Shown here piece by piece: positions 17,449 through 26,660 of a stretch of DNA of 45,144 nt. Below the pieces are notes generated by a model. The model searched no databases. It was not told the DNA's origin and saw nothing but the letters and a program-made list of their open reading frames with translations. Where the stretch lies: positions 1-45,144 of the forward strand of contig QWPF01000012.1 in the NCBI GenBank assembly GCA_003671255.1. Reading direction: 5' to 3'. Each line of letters opens with the position of its first letter. Positions within the stretch are counted from its first letter, which is position 1. The stretch comes from Planctomycetota bacterium (GTDB taxonomy: Bacteria > Planctomycetota > Planctomycetia > Gemmatales > Gemmataceae). A program made the position numbers and the translations under genes.

Positions 17449-19085
17449 CACCTTTTTGACCCCGAACTAAATGATAATTCTGAACGGAGTGTAGGCAAAG
17501 GAAGTTGATTTATACCTTGTGAAAGTAAGGACCATATTTCCAATTTTGCTGAAGTTCGGTCGTTTGGATTTAACAAGGGTTTAAGAACACCAATGAATTC
17601 GCCTGTTCCTGCGTTGCGATTTCCTACCGCATCAAACAAAGGGACACCTTTTCCCACTGTAATCCGTTCCCCATCCCAAGTAAGCTTTTTAAGTTGTGTA
17701 GACAAATCAGATGTATCCACAAAAAGGCCTGGAAGAAGCCCTTCAAGAATCTGACTCGAGAAGATCAACTCTTCGGTACTGGTGGCTTTTGCCAAATGCT
17801 CCGTATCCGCCCAATCGTTAATGGCTCTGAACCCCGCATCATGAGAAACAGGATTTGCATGGCTGAAAAAAACGACTTTGCAAGGGAGCTCAGAAACCGG
17901 CCAAGCAACTTCACGATCTCGGTAAACGGTATTTAGGGAAAGAGTATCGCCTGTTACGACCACCATTTTTCTCGCAAGCGTTGGATCAGAAAGGGAAAGT
18001 TCTCGCAAAAACCTTCTGGCTTGAACCGCCTGAGAACCTACAACCATCAAGGGTTGGGTTTGCTCTGGTTTCAAATTAATATCCAAGAGCAAAAACTTCA
18101 AAGCTTCTTTTTCAAAACGATTGGCTGTGTAGCGAACCCCGATGCTTGAATCAATTATCTGCGGAATAGGCGGAGTAATCATTTTAAAAGCGGATGCTTT
18201 TTTCCCTATTAGTTGCAAGGGTGGCGCCAAAAGAAATGCGAAGTTTGTATTTTGCTGTGCTAACACGGCAGAAGAAGCCCAGCAATACGCTGCCAACCCA
18301 TCTGCAATTGTTTGCTTGTTGAGGGAAGCCCAGAAGGTTGCAACGAAATCGCGTGCATAAGAATCGTCCTCCCACAGCACAATATGAACCGGGTCTGAAT
18401 CGGGTTTCAAATCCGGGTTCGACCAAAGCAAACGGATTATTGCATCAGACATGATTCGGTTATCAAAACCAAATCGAAAAGTCTTTTCAGGATAAATCCC
18501 CATTAATCCGATATCTTCTCCCTGATTGGGCCCTAGCGTTGCGTTAAATTCTTTTGCAAGTGTATTTGAAGAAGCGGTGGTCAGAATTAACGGCGGTGGT
18601 TTTTCAACTTTTATTTTCGCTAAAATCTTGGAAATGGCTTGGACTATCGCCATGGCATCGTCTGTTGTTGGCCCGCCAACTATTGCTGATGGAATTATGG
18701 TTCGAGAAAATAATTTTTCCATCCAGTTTTCATACTTCATATCACTGGAAATCTTGTACCACTTGACAACAATTGTCAGGCTCGAATCTGGGTGCGATAT
18801 TTTAAAATAGGGAACACTCGCAGTTAACTCGGGAAAGGTCTGACTTCCTGTTTCAAACTTTACCTTGGAAAGAAAAGTGTCTGGATGATTTGCAAGCAGT
18901 TTACCCGAAGATACCAGCCTTTCCCACGCAGAGGAATAACTTGCAGGATATACCCATGCTATCTCTTTTTGATTGGCTGATAATTCCTCTTCTTTACTTT
19001 TAAATGCTGAGGGATTCCACCAAAAAAGTAGAAACAACACCAATCCCAAACTTAACAACAACACCTTGCGCAACTGTTTCCCCAT
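17448..19085 (-). CDS. Membrane-anchored periplasmic-binding-protein-like sensor component
   Basis: The 545-residue protein begins with a basic start and one hydrophobic anchor (VLLLSLGLVLFLLFWWNP, residues 8-25), placing the rest outside the membrane. Two Rossmann-like lobes are suggested by PPLILTTASSNTLAKEFNA, DPVHIVLWEDDSYARDFVA and QPLMVVGSQAVQARRFL, the pattern of type I periplasmic binding proteins. No transporter gene is adjacent. The stop overlaps the histidine kinase start (TGATG), so the likely role is to bind a ligand and inform the kinase. I do not recognise the ligand. It diverges from zwf with a 176-base gap that should hold promoters for both. Confidence 0.78.
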   Translation of the reverse strand: MGKQLRKVLLLSLGLVLFLLFWWNPSAFKSKEEELSANQKEIAWVYPASYSSAWERLVSSGKLLANHPDTFLSKVKFETGSQTFPELTASVPYFKISHPDSSLTIVVKWYKISSDMKYENWMEKLFSRTIIPSAIVGGPTTDDAMAIVQAISKILAKIKVEKPPPLILTTASSNTLAKEFNATLGPNQGEDIGLMGIYPEKTFRFGFDNRIMSDAIIRLLWSNPDLKPDSDPVHIVLWEDDSYARDFVATFWASLNKQTIADGLAAYCWASSAVLAQQNTNFAFLLAPPLQLIGKKASAFKMITPPIPQIIDSSIGVRYTANRFEKEALKFLLLDINLKPEQTQPLMVVGSQAVQARRFLRELSLSDPTLARKMVVVTGDTLSLNTVYRDREVAWPVSELPCKVVFFSHANPVSHDAGFRAINDWADTEHLAKATSTEELIFSSQILEGLLPGLFVDTSDLSTQLKKLTWDGERITVGKGVPLFDAVGNRNAGTGEFIGVLKPLLNPNDRTSAKLEIWSLLSQGINQLPLPTLRSELSFSSGSKR

Positions 19086-19261
19086 TCCGATAAAAAAAAG
19101 TATTTGGCACCACCCGCTACAACATTTATTTTACCTTCCTAAAACTTCAAATGTCTGTCATAATTCATAAATTGTTTACAAGGATATTTTGGAAAGACCT
19201 TCGGGAGTATTGTAGCGTTCTTTCCAAGAGAACTCCTCATCTAGTTTCAACAAGGTTTTTT

Positions 19262-20758
19262 ATGGCTAACTGCCCGACAACGATTGTAATATTTGGCGCT
19301 TCTGGTGATTTAACTTCACGAAAGCTTATCCCTTCACTTTTCCGCATGGATCGGAAGGGCAGACTCCCCGAAAACATCAAGATTATTGGTGTAGCAAGGT
19401 CGCCATTCGATGATGAATCGTTTCGCTTGAAAATGGCAGACGCAATCAAATCTTTATCTGCAAACGATTGGAATGAAGAAGCTTGGAATAAATTTGCACC
19501 CCGTTTGGGATATGCCCGAGGCGATGCCTCCATGGATGGCGGATTGGAAAATCTTCAAAACCAGCTCGAAGCCATCGAGAAAGGTTCTGCGGGCAACAGG
19601 CTTTATTATCTTTCCGTTGCCCCCCAGCTATATCCAGAAATAACAAAAAATCTTGGCAAATTGGGCATGGCAAGTTCCGTTGAAGGAAGCGCTTCCAACC
19701 CCGGATGGCGCAGACTTATCATCGAAAAACCTTTCGGCCATGATCTTTCTACTGCAAAAAGTCTGAATAGGGTTATTCGAACTCATTTTCATGAGGATCA
19801 AATCTACCGAATCGATCATTACCTTGGTAAGGAAACTGTGCAGAACCTTTTGGTTTTCCGTTTTGCAAACACGCTTTTCGAACCGCTTTGGAACAGTAAC
19901 TACATCGATCATGTGCAAATCACGGTTGCTGAAACAGTAACCATAGGCAACCGCGCAGACTACTACGATAACGCTGGTATTTTACGCGATATGTTTCAAA
20001 ATCATCTTTTGCAACTCCTTTGCCTAGTAGCAATGGAAGCCCCTGCAAGATACGCAGCGGATCCTCTTCGAAATGAAAAAACCAAGGTGCTTGATGCCAT
20101 GCCTGTTTTTTCTGTTGAAGAAGCAAGACAGCGAATTGCAACAGGAAGGTATCAAGGATATTTGAATGAACGGGGTGTTAAACCCAAATCCCAAACGCCT
20201 ACCTTTGCTGCAGTAGAATTTGCAATCGATAACTGGCGCTGGAGAGGTGTGCCCTTCTACCTTCGCTCAGGTAAAGGCATGGCTTTACGCTCTAGCGAAG
20301 TGGTTATCCAATTTCGTTGCCCCCCGCACTTAATGTTTCCAATGCCCCCGGGAAGTTCAATTCAATGCAACAGACTTGCCATTTGCATTCAACCTGATGA
20401 GGGAATTCATCTAAACTTCATCACTAAGGAACCCGACCGTGATGGCACCGTTCTTGTACCTTCCGATATGGAGTTTCACTATCGAAACGCTTACGCCAAT
20501 GTTAAAATCCCTGAGGCCTACGAAAGATTGCTTCAAGATGCCCTAAATGGCGACGCCTCGCTGTTTATGCGAAGCGATGAAATTGAAAGATCTTGGGAAT
20601 TAATCGAACCCTTTTTACTCGCAACCGAAGATTCTCATGCAAAAACCCCCGAGGATTACCACATCGGGACCATGGGCACCACCGGGGCAGACGCATTGCT
20701 TGCCAAGAATGGCCGATCTTGGATCTCGATGGGATTAGCAAAAAAGCCTAAGGATTAG
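19262..20758 (+). CDS. zwf: Glucose-6-phosphate 1-dehydrogenase
   Basis: G6PD (498 residues) oxidises glucose 6-phosphate to 6-phosphogluconolactone with NADP, feeding the oxidative pentose phosphate pathway. The NADP site is IFGASGDLTSRKLIPSLF near the N-terminus. The active-site signature RIDHYLGKETVQNL covers residues 183-196, and RLIIEKPFGHD, the DNAGILRDMFQNHLLQLLCL block and YLRSGKGMALR are all conserved. Length is standard. The ATG at 19262 sits at the family start; the frame is open to 19151 but that extension has no family counterpart. No pgl or gnd is adjacent. Confidence 0.97.
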   Translation: MANCPTTIVIFGASGDLTSRKLIPSLFRMDRKGRLPENIKIIGVARSPFDDESFRLKMADAIKSLSANDWNEEAWNKFAPRLGYARGDASMDGGLENLQNQLEAIEKGSAGNRLYYLSVAPQLYPEITKNLGKLGMASSVEGSASNPGWRRLIIEKPFGHDLSTAKSLNRVIRTHFHEDQIYRIDHYLGKETVQNLLVFRFANTLFEPLWNSNYIDHVQITVAETVTIGNRADYYDNAGILRDMFQNHLLQLLCLVAMEAPARYAADPLRNEKTKVLDAMPVFSVEEARQRIATGRYQGYLNERGVKPKSQTPTFAAVEFAIDNWRWRGVPFYLRSGKGMALRSSEVVIQFRCPPHLMFPMPPGSSIQCNRLAICIQPDEGIHLNFITKEPDRDGTVLVPSDMEFHYRNAYANVKIPEAYERLLQDALNGDASLFMRSDEIERSWELIEPFLLATEDSHAKTPEDYHIGTMGTTGADALLAKNGRSWISMGLAKKPKD

Positions 20759-20850
20759 CCAAGATTCTGATTGGCCTTGCCCAGATTTACAAAAGCGTTA
20801 CGCTACTGCCTTAAGCTGAAACTTTAGTTCCAGGCAAAAGGCGGGTTTCC

Positions 20851-21564
20851 ATGGATTGGATTTTGTATTTCGTTGATTTGATCAGGCATTTGGATGTGCA
20901 TCTTAACGACCTAGTAGGAACCATGGGTCCGTGGTTTTATCTTGCGATGTTTGCTATCATTTTCTGTGAAACAGGCTTGGTGGTAACCCCATTTCTTCCG
21001 GGCGACTCTTTGCTTTTCACCTTGGGCGCAATGTGCATGTCGATCAATAGCGAACTCAACCTTCCCGCTATGGGCCTCACTCTTTTGGTCGCCGCAGTTT
21101 TAGGCGACGCTGTAAATTATTCTTTGGGATATTGGACGGGGCCACGGGTATTCAAATCTGAAAAATCCTTTTTGTTAAACAAAGACCACCTTTTAAAAGC
21201 TCAGGGATTCTACGAAAAGTATGGAAAGAAAATGATTATTCTAGCAAGATTTGTCCCAATTATTCGCACCTTTGCACCTTTTGTCGCAGGCATAGGCAAA
21301 ATGAATTACCCAACTTTTTTAGCATTTAATGTAGTCGGAGCCATTGCATGGGTCGGACTTTGCATGGGCGCTGGAGTCCAATTTGGACAAATTCCATGGG
21401 TTAAGAAAAACTTCGAAGTGGTAATTCTTGGTGTCATCTTTATCTCGATTTTACCTTTGGTCTACGAATTTGTTCTCAGCCGTTATTCTGCGCAAAAAAA
21501 AACAACATTTGATACCACAGGCCATACCCTTGTTAATTCAAAGACCCAAAGTAAAGCAGGATAA
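20851..21564 (+). CDS. DedA/SNARE-associated (VTT) family membrane protein
   Basis: The 237-residue integral membrane protein belongs to the DedA family, linked to lipid scrambling or undecaprenyl-phosphate recycling and to proton-motive-force homeostasis. The hallmarks are FCETGLVVTPFLPGDSLLF with the conserved Glu and the PGD turn, and ARFVPIIRTFAPFVAGIGKM with the conserved Arg pair. Several hydrophobic segments are visible, one at about 190-210 near the C-terminus. GGCGGG lies 5 bases before the ATG. The stop is one base before the next ATG, so it is coupled to the cupin gene. Confidence 0.94.
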   Translation: MDWILYFVDLIRHLDVHLNDLVGTMGPWFYLAMFAIIFCETGLVVTPFLPGDSLLFTLGAMCMSINSELNLPAMGLTLLVAAVLGDAVNYSLGYWTGPRVFKSEKSFLLNKDHLLKAQGFYEKYGKKMIILARFVPIIRTFAPFVAGIGKMNYPTFLAFNVVGAIAWVGLCMGAGVQFGQIPWVKKNFEVVILGVIFISILPLVYEFVLSRYSAQKKTTFDTTGHTLVNSKTQSKAG

Positions 21565-21565
21565 A

Positions 21566-21928
21566 ATGCCAAAAATTATCTCCGCCCCCATTCAGATTAA
21601 AGATGCAGGCACAGGCAATAAAATCATTCAAGAATTTTTTGGCAAACTTGCCTCTTCAGATTCCAACATCAGTATTGCTAAAATGATTAGCCCTGAAGGT
21701 TGGTCTGAACCGGGCCAAACACCTGAATTCGATGAATTCACCCTCGTATTAAAGGGGCGCATGCATGTTGAAACAAAAACTGGTTTAAACATTGTAAACG
21801 CAGGTCAGGCAATCCACACCTTTGCTGGAGAATGGATCCGCTACAGTACCCCAGGCAAGGAAGGCGCAGAATATATCGCAATCTGCCTTCCTGCTTTTTC
21901 ACCGGAATCCGTCAACCGGGATCAATAA
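21566..21928 (+). CDS. Small cupin protein (EutQ-like)
   Basis: The 120-residue single-domain cupin resembles the C-terminal cupin of ethanolamine-utilisation protein EutQ. Conserved features are FDEFTLVLKGRMHVET and VNAGQAIHTFAGEWIRY; metal ligands are fewer than in canonical cupins. No eut gene is near. The ATG is one base after the DedA stop, so the frame is translated from the same message, and the open frame upstream to 21428 is only overlap with dedA. The substrate is unknown. Confidence 0.85.
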   Translation: MPKIISAPIQIKDAGTGNKIIQEFFGKLASSDSNISIAKMISPEGWSEPGQTPEFDEFTLVLKGRMHVETKTGLNIVNAGQAIHTFAGEWIRYSTPGKEGAEYIAICLPAFSPESVNRDQ

Positions 21929-22016
21929 TTCTATTTTTATCCAATTCAATTTGGTAAACTGTTCTTGGTATATTTAATGAACAACCATTCTATTGGTTAG
22001 CCATCTAGGAATCGCT

Positions 22017-23360
22017 ATGGATAGTCTTCTGCATCATAACCTGTCCGAAACTCAATGGGTTTCACTTATTACCCTTTTGGTAATCGGCCTGCCTGTTTCT
22101 GCATATATCTTACGAACCTGCCTCAGCCTATTTAATGAGGAAATGCCTTCTTATCGAAGAGCGATGTTCATTGTTCCCGTAGTGGCGCTTGGAACTTATC
22201 TTGCATTTGATGTGCTTTCTTATTTAGTGCTGTTAGCTATCAGAGATAGCAGAGTCATTCAGCGTACGCCTTATGGGCATCCCAGCTTCGGGTTTCAACA
22301 ATGGTTATTTACTGCATTACCTATTAAATGGGCGGTGGTTTCTTTCATCCCACTAATCCGATACACGCTCGTATTTATTGTGATAGCAATTGCAGGGATC
22401 CTGCAGGTTTTCTTTCTTACGATTCCATTTAGGAAAGCGCTATTTATATTTGTAGCACAATGGAGCGCCAACTTCTTTGCCTACTTCATCATCAGCAGTG
22501 CATTACATTTTTTCTCGGGAATTATGGGGCATTCCACTGGTTTGCATATTGATATGCAAACTATTCATGACAAGTACGAATCAGTAGTTTCCAATGATAA
22601 AGCAAAAGAGATTGTAAAAGATACGAATGAGACCGTAAAAACCGGGCTTCATGCTGTGCATGAAAGAGCTGATCCAATACTCAAGGAACTAAAAGAAAAC
22701 CTAAAACCAATAACAGATAGGTTGCCCGCATCTGTAAATCATTTTCTAGATTCTGGTGGCTGGTGGTTGGTAATTGGACTGTTAAGTGTGGTGTTTTTCT
22801 TTTGGGCTAAATCGCTCTGGAATAAGCTCAAACGATCGTTTAGAAAAGGTAATCCCAACAAGAAAAAGCTTTTAATATCGTCCGAAAAATGGGCAGCAGG
22901 AGAACTGGTCGAAGATCTATCTAAAATGACGCCACCGATCAATAGGCCAGGTAAAGATCGTGTGACCGTAAAAGGAATACCTGCAAGAATATACCTTATC
23001 ATTATGGCAAAGGCAGGCGGTTCGGGCCCTGATTTAAGCGAAAGCCAATCCGAAGCCATACTTGATTATGTACTATCAGGGTTAGGCGAAGTTTCGAGCA
23101 GAGATTACCCCCGTGTTCGAGTTTGGGAACCTCAGTACAGCCCAGAAGGATTCACCCAAATCTTCAGTCAAAATATCAGGGTGCCTGAACCCAAGGGCAC
23201 TAAATCGAATTGGATATTAGCCAACGGCGCAGTGAAAATGGGGCGAGATAAAATCTATCTGGGCATCGCCTTTTTTGCAGATGAGCCAAACCTCGTCAGA
23301 AATATCGCGGTCACAGGTGATCAATGGCTTGACGTTCTACGCATTGAAACGCTTGTTTAA
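22017..23360 (+). CDS. Multi-pass membrane protein of unknown function
   Basis: I recognise no family for this 447-residue protein. It has about five hydrophobic segments: around 14-36 (VSLITLLVIGLPVSAYIL), 50-76, 108-135, 145-168 and 252-268 (WWLVIGLLSVVFFFWAKSL). Between the fourth and fifth lies a charged helix of 80 residues (KAKEIVKDTNETVKTGLHAV) likely outside the bilayer. The last 170 residues are soluble and cytoplasmic if the last helix is followed by the basic KLKRSFRKGNPNKKK. The ATG at 22017 has AGGA 7 bases upstream, better than the TTG at 21993. Its stop shares a TTAA with the convergent pseudokinase. Possibly a planctomycete-specific family. Confidence 0.75.
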   Translation: MDSLLHHNLSETQWVSLITLLVIGLPVSAYILRTCLSLFNEEMPSYRRAMFIVPVVALGTYLAFDVLSYLVLLAIRDSRVIQRTPYGHPSFGFQQWLFTALPIKWAVVSFIPLIRYTLVFIVIAIAGILQVFFLTIPFRKALFIFVAQWSANFFAYFIISSALHFFSGIMGHSTGLHIDMQTIHDKYESVVSNDKAKEIVKDTNETVKTGLHAVHERADPILKELKENLKPITDRLPASVNHFLDSGGWWLVIGLLSVVFFFWAKSLWNKLKRSFRKGNPNKKKLLISSEKWAAGELVEDLSKMTPPINRPGKDRVTVKGIPARIYLIIMAKAGGSGPDLSESQSEAILDYVLSGLGEVSSRDYPRVRVWEPQYSPEGFTQIFSQNIRVPEPKGTKSNWILANGAVKMGRDKIYLGIAFFADEPNLVRNIAVTGDQWLDVLRIETLV

Positions 23361-24739
23361 TAATCCTCTGCCGATTGGGCATCATTATTCTGAGAATTGC
23401 GCCAGTTGCAAAAAGATTCAACACTGTAAGAAATTACACCGCCCATAATAAGACAAACCAAGCTCATAAAATGCCAACCTGTAATCAAATGCAAAAAAGC
23501 TACAATTAAAAGGCTAAGTACCGATCCCAATCCTAAAAATGTAAAATCCCTTGTATCGGGATTGAATTCTGCAATAAGTTTCTTGATTGAAAATTCTTCA
23601 TCATCTTCAGAAACATCAGGCCGCACGCTTGAAACTTTTTTAACTTTCGGGCTTGCGGGTTGAGTCGATTCAATATTAGCCATGGTAGGCACATAAGGAA
23701 CAGCAATATATTCTTCATTGCGGGCAGAAACCGCTTCTTCCTCAGCTGCCAAGGAAACGCGCAGGGCTTTAGCAGCATGAACAATTTTCGCAGGCCTATC
23801 TGAAACATCCGCAGAAACCATTTGGTCAACTAATGCTGCCAGCTCTTCAGGAGCCTCAGGCACAAGAGAACTCAAAGGCGGGAAAATCCCGGATCCCTCG
23901 ACTTCAGGAGATAATTTACCTGCTAACGAACTGTACAGCAACTTCCCCACTCTGAAATTTTCTTCGACTAAAGTCAAATCTTTTACACCTGATAAACCTG
24001 CACCAGTACTTACAGGAACAATATTTCCTTCGGGAGAAACCTTGACCTCAGTAGCAATCATACTTGGAGAAATCAAAGCGCTTGCAAGCTTGACTGTTTT
24101 TGGGCCTTTGGGTTGGTTTTTGTTCGTCGCAAGTATTAAATCAGAATTCGAAAGGTTGCCGCTTGGTAAGCCTTTTTCCTGCGCATGTGCCACCGCAGTC
24201 ATTACGATTGCCAAGATTTTTGCTGCATTTTGGTGTGGTATTTTTCCCCTTCGGGAGAGAATCATTTCCAGGCTTTCGCCCTCTAAGAATTCCCGAACGA
24301 TGTAACTATGCCCGTTTGATACCCCTTTATCCACCAAACCTGCAAGATGCGGGTGCTTTATTTCTAACCCGATTTGCAATTGCCCCTGAAACTTCGTATT
24401 TAGCGCGGGGTCTTTAATCACTTCATCTTTTACAAACTGCAGGGCAAACTGTTCACCCAGAGGGTTTTGGACTTTCACCCCACCGGCATAGGCTCCACTT
24501 TTAATAATTTCAATCACATTATAACCTGCGATTTTAAGCGCTGACACTTTACCAGAAACCAGAACCGCTGCTTGAAATTCACTCAAAAACTTGTTCAATA
24601 CCATCCATTTTAGAAACAATTTAATATCGGAAGATTCAACCCGGTTTGCTTGAAACCAGCGTTGTTTTGCGCTTTCAACTTCGCGGGAGGAAAGCAATTT
24701 CTTCTCTGCAATCAACTGAATTACTTGGTCAACATTCAT
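23357..24739 (-). CDS. Membrane-anchored protein kinase-like protein, catalytic residues absent (pseudokinase)
   Basis: The 460-residue protein has a Hanks-type kinase layout. A helical N-terminus of about 70 residues is followed by the kinase-like domain (about 71-330) and two C-terminal hydrophobic segments (about 400-419 and 424-440). The N-lobe starts YNVIEIIKSGAYAGGVKV in place of a Gly-rich loop and FALQFVKDE where the ATP-binding Lys is expected as ALK. HPHLAGLVDKG and YIVREFLEGESLEMIL follow the normal kinase pattern, but the catalytic loop reads LPSGNLSNSDLIL instead of HRDLKPxN and the DFG position reads LASALIS. All three core catalytic residues are missing. It may be a regulatory scaffold. 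Its opposing neighbour is a membrane protein. Confidence 0.85.
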   Translation of the reverse strand: MNVDQVIQLIAEKKLLSSREVESAKQRWFQANRVESSDIKLFLKWMVLNKFLSEFQAAVLVSGKVSALKIAGYNVIEIIKSGAYAGGVKVQNPLGEQFALQFVKDEVIKDPALNTKFQGQLQIGLEIKHPHLAGLVDKGVSNGHSYIVREFLEGESLEMILSRRGKIPHQNAAKILAIVMTAVAHAQEKGLPSGNLSNSDLILATNKNQPKGPKTVKLASALISPSMIATEVKVSPEGNIVPVSTGAGLSGVKDLTLVEENFRVGKLLYSSLAGKLSPEVEGSGIFPPLSSLVPEAPEELAALVDQMVSADVSDRPAKIVHAAKALRVSLAAEEEAVSARNEEYIAVPYVPTMANIESTQPASPKVKKVSSVRPDVSEDDEEFSIKKLIAEFNPDTRDFTFLGLGSVLSLLIVAFLHLITGWHFMSLVCLIMGGVISYSVESFCNWRNSQNNDAQSAEDY

Positions 24740-24898
24740 TTCTGCACCTAAATCTTGTTTATTAATAATTAACTGCTTTTTTTACATTGCTAGATGTTAT
24801 GACATTTGCAATGCTATTTCACAATAAAAATACTCATACTTATTGCTAAAATCACAAATTCTTAATATACCTACCCTATTACTTTGGGAGATATTTTT

Positions 24899-25396
24899 AT
24901 GCGTCATGTGCTTTCTGCTTTAGTCCAAAATCAACCCGGTGTGCTGGCCCATATCTCTGGCATGCTTGCCTCGCGTGGTTTTAACATCGAAAGCCTTGCT
25001 GTTGGCGAAACCGAAGACCCCAACCTTTCGAGAATGACTTTTGTCGTTCATGGTACAAACGCCGAACTTGAACAGGTACGAAAACAATTAGACAAAGTTG
25101 TTACGGCTGTTCGTGTTGACGATATTAGTTCAGAAAATTTCATCGAACGCGATCTAATGCTAATAAAAGTTCAGGCAATGCCAACTCAAAGAGTCGAAAT
25201 TTCTTTGCTGGTTGAAATGTTTCGGGGTAAAGTTGTTGATATAGGCACCGAAACTTTAGTTATTGAAATCAGCGGACAAGAAACCAAAGTTGTTGCTTTC
25301 ATTGATCTCATGCGTCCCTATGGCATTATTGAATTAGCCCGAACAGGCAGAATTGCTTTGGTTCGGGGTAAAGGTAGCAAAGAGGTTCGATCCTAA
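24899..25396 (+). CDS. ilvN: Acetolactate synthase small (regulatory) subunit
   Basis: IlvN (165 residues) binds valine through its ACT domain and regulates acetolactate synthase in branched-chain amino acid synthesis. The N-terminal ACT domain is typical: MRHVLSALVQNQPGVLAHIS, then LASRGFNIESLAVGETED. The C-terminal half carries RDLMLIKV and YGIIELARTGRIALVRG. Length is normal. GGGAG lies 8 bases before the ATG at 24899; a TTG at 24884 is less likely. The catalytic subunit gene ilvB and ilvC are not in the window. Its TAA overlaps the next start as TAATG. Confidence 0.96.
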   Translation: MRHVLSALVQNQPGVLAHISGMLASRGFNIESLAVGETEDPNLSRMTFVVHGTNAELEQVRKQLDKVVTAVRVDDISSENFIERDLMLIKVQAMPTQRVEISLLVEMFRGKVVDIGTETLVIEISGQETKVVAFIDLMRPYGIIELARTGRIALVRGKGSKEVRS

Positions 25397-25701
25397 TGAG
25401 CAACCAAGAACTGATTCAATCTTCCACACGGACTCTTAATCCCAAAATATCAGAAGTCTTAAATTCCCTTGTTAAAGGGCAAAGAATCAAGATAACTCTC
25501 AAGCTTCGGGTAGGCAGCACTGCAACTTGGATGGCTCCCATTGAAGGCATCTTCAGGCATTTTAATTTCCTCTCCACTGGAATTGCAACCGATCGTATTC
25601 CAGAAGACGATATCGTCGTTGTGTGTGTCCATTTCACCAAAGACAACGGCGAACTAAGTAGTTTCACCGTGGATGACCATACTACCATCGAAAAGATTTA
25701 G
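25396..25701 (+). CDS. Small conserved-looking protein, translationally coupled to ilvN
   Basis: I do not recognise this 101-residue protein. Two-thirds is predicted beta-rich: KGQRIKITLKLRVGSTATW, then APIEGIFRHFNFLSTGIATD and DDIVVVCVHFTKDNGELS, ending in VDDHTTIEKI. The ATG at 25396 shares its A with the ilvN stop codon, which implies coupled translation and similar amounts. It may be a partner of the acetolactate synthase regulator or simply a passenger. It has no signal peptide or membrane segment. Confidence 0.75.
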   Translation: MSNQELIQSSTRTLNPKISEVLNSLVKGQRIKITLKLRVGSTATWMAPIEGIFRHFNFLSTGIATDRIPEDDIVVVCVHFTKDNGELSSFTVDDHTTIEKI

Positions 25702-25703
25702 TG

Positions 25704-26660
25704 TTATCTACTGCGCCACACTTTATCTTTAGTAAGGCCCAACGCAGCAGCTTTATCTTTGATTAATGCGTAGAATCGTGGAGCATCACCGGGGTAACCC
25801 GCGGTCGGTTCAATTCCTGGAACCTGTTCTGCCCAGTAAGAATTAAATTGTTTCATCAATCTTTCCCGCATCCATTTTGCGAGCATACTCGCAAGGCCCA
25901 CCATGGGGTATTTCACATCAGCCTTGGGAAGAATTTTAAAGTTCCAGTTTTGATCCGCACCAAACGATTTATAATTACTTTCGCTTAAGCCTTCCTGCCC
26001 AGCAAGAATCAAACCTTTGTTCAAAATGTTCTGTAATGTTGCAGAGTAATTGTTTTTCCCGCCATGCTTGTCCACAAATCCGTAAATGGAATCATCCTGC
26101 GAAAAGTTTGAAGTGAAATGGCTGAAGATATTAATCATACCCTTGGAAAGCACCGCACCTTTGTTGTCTTCTTTCTCAACAACTTCATTGAAAGGCAAGG
26201 AAGGAAGGATGAAAAACCTACAATCAAAAGAGTCAAAACCACCCTCAATAAAATTCAAACTGTTCGTGGAATGAAGAGTCGGGGCGTCAATAGTTGGAAG
26301 GAAAGTTTGTTCATCGGGTTTAAACCAAGCCTCTTGGCTTAAGTCACTAATTCCAAAAACAGATTTTTCTTTAAGCCAATCTCCGAGCGTTTCCTTGGTA
26401 TCAAAGAATGAAGCGACAGTTTTCTCCAGCCCCTCGAGTCCTTCTTTGGCATACGCTTTTTTCGAATCATCCACCAAGGGTTTGGGACTTTGCTTTTTCT
26501 TTGCAGTGCGAGAAAGAGCAGTAAAAGCTTCAACCCAATCGCCCTTCCCCTTCCATTTCGCCAACACTCCTGCCATCACAAATGGCCCAAGATTTGGCCC
26601 GTATCCTGCCTCATCCATACCAACCACCCATGGCGTTGTTGCATCTTGAATTTCGGTCAT
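25704..26660 (-). CDS. RNase HII-like protein with large insertions
   Basis: The 318-residue protein starts with the RNase HII signature: GMDEAGYGPNLGP (residues 14-26) provides the adjacent Asp16 and Glu17 that bind metal. LVDDSKKAY (62-70) matches the DSKKL block of RNase HII, GFVDKHGGKNNY supplies Asp197, and VGLASMLAKWMRERLM (254-269) matches the ASIxAKxxRD helix. AGYPGDAPRF corresponds to the GYPT motif. Normal RNase HII is about 200 residues, so roughly 100 extra residues lie between the second and third blocks (about 90-190). It probably cleaves RNA in RNA-DNA hybrids, but the substrate may differ. No other rnh gene is seen here. Divergent from the HIT gene with a 60-base gap. Confidence 0.82.
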   Translation of the reverse strand: MTEIQDATTPWVVGMDEAGYGPNLGPFVMAGVLAKWKGKGDWVEAFTALSRTAKKKQSPKPLVDDSKKAYAKEGLEGLEKTVASFFDTKETLGDWLKEKSVFGISDLSQEAWFKPDEQTFLPTIDAPTLHSTNSLNFIEGGFDSFDCRFFILPSLPFNEVVEKEDNKGAVLSKGMINIFSHFTSNFSQDDSIYGFVDKHGGKNNYSATLQNILNKGLILAGQEGLSESNYKSFGADQNWNFKILPKADVKYPMVGLASMLAKWMRERLMKQFNSYWAEQVPGIEPTAGYPGDAPRFYALIKDKAAALGLTKDKVWRSR

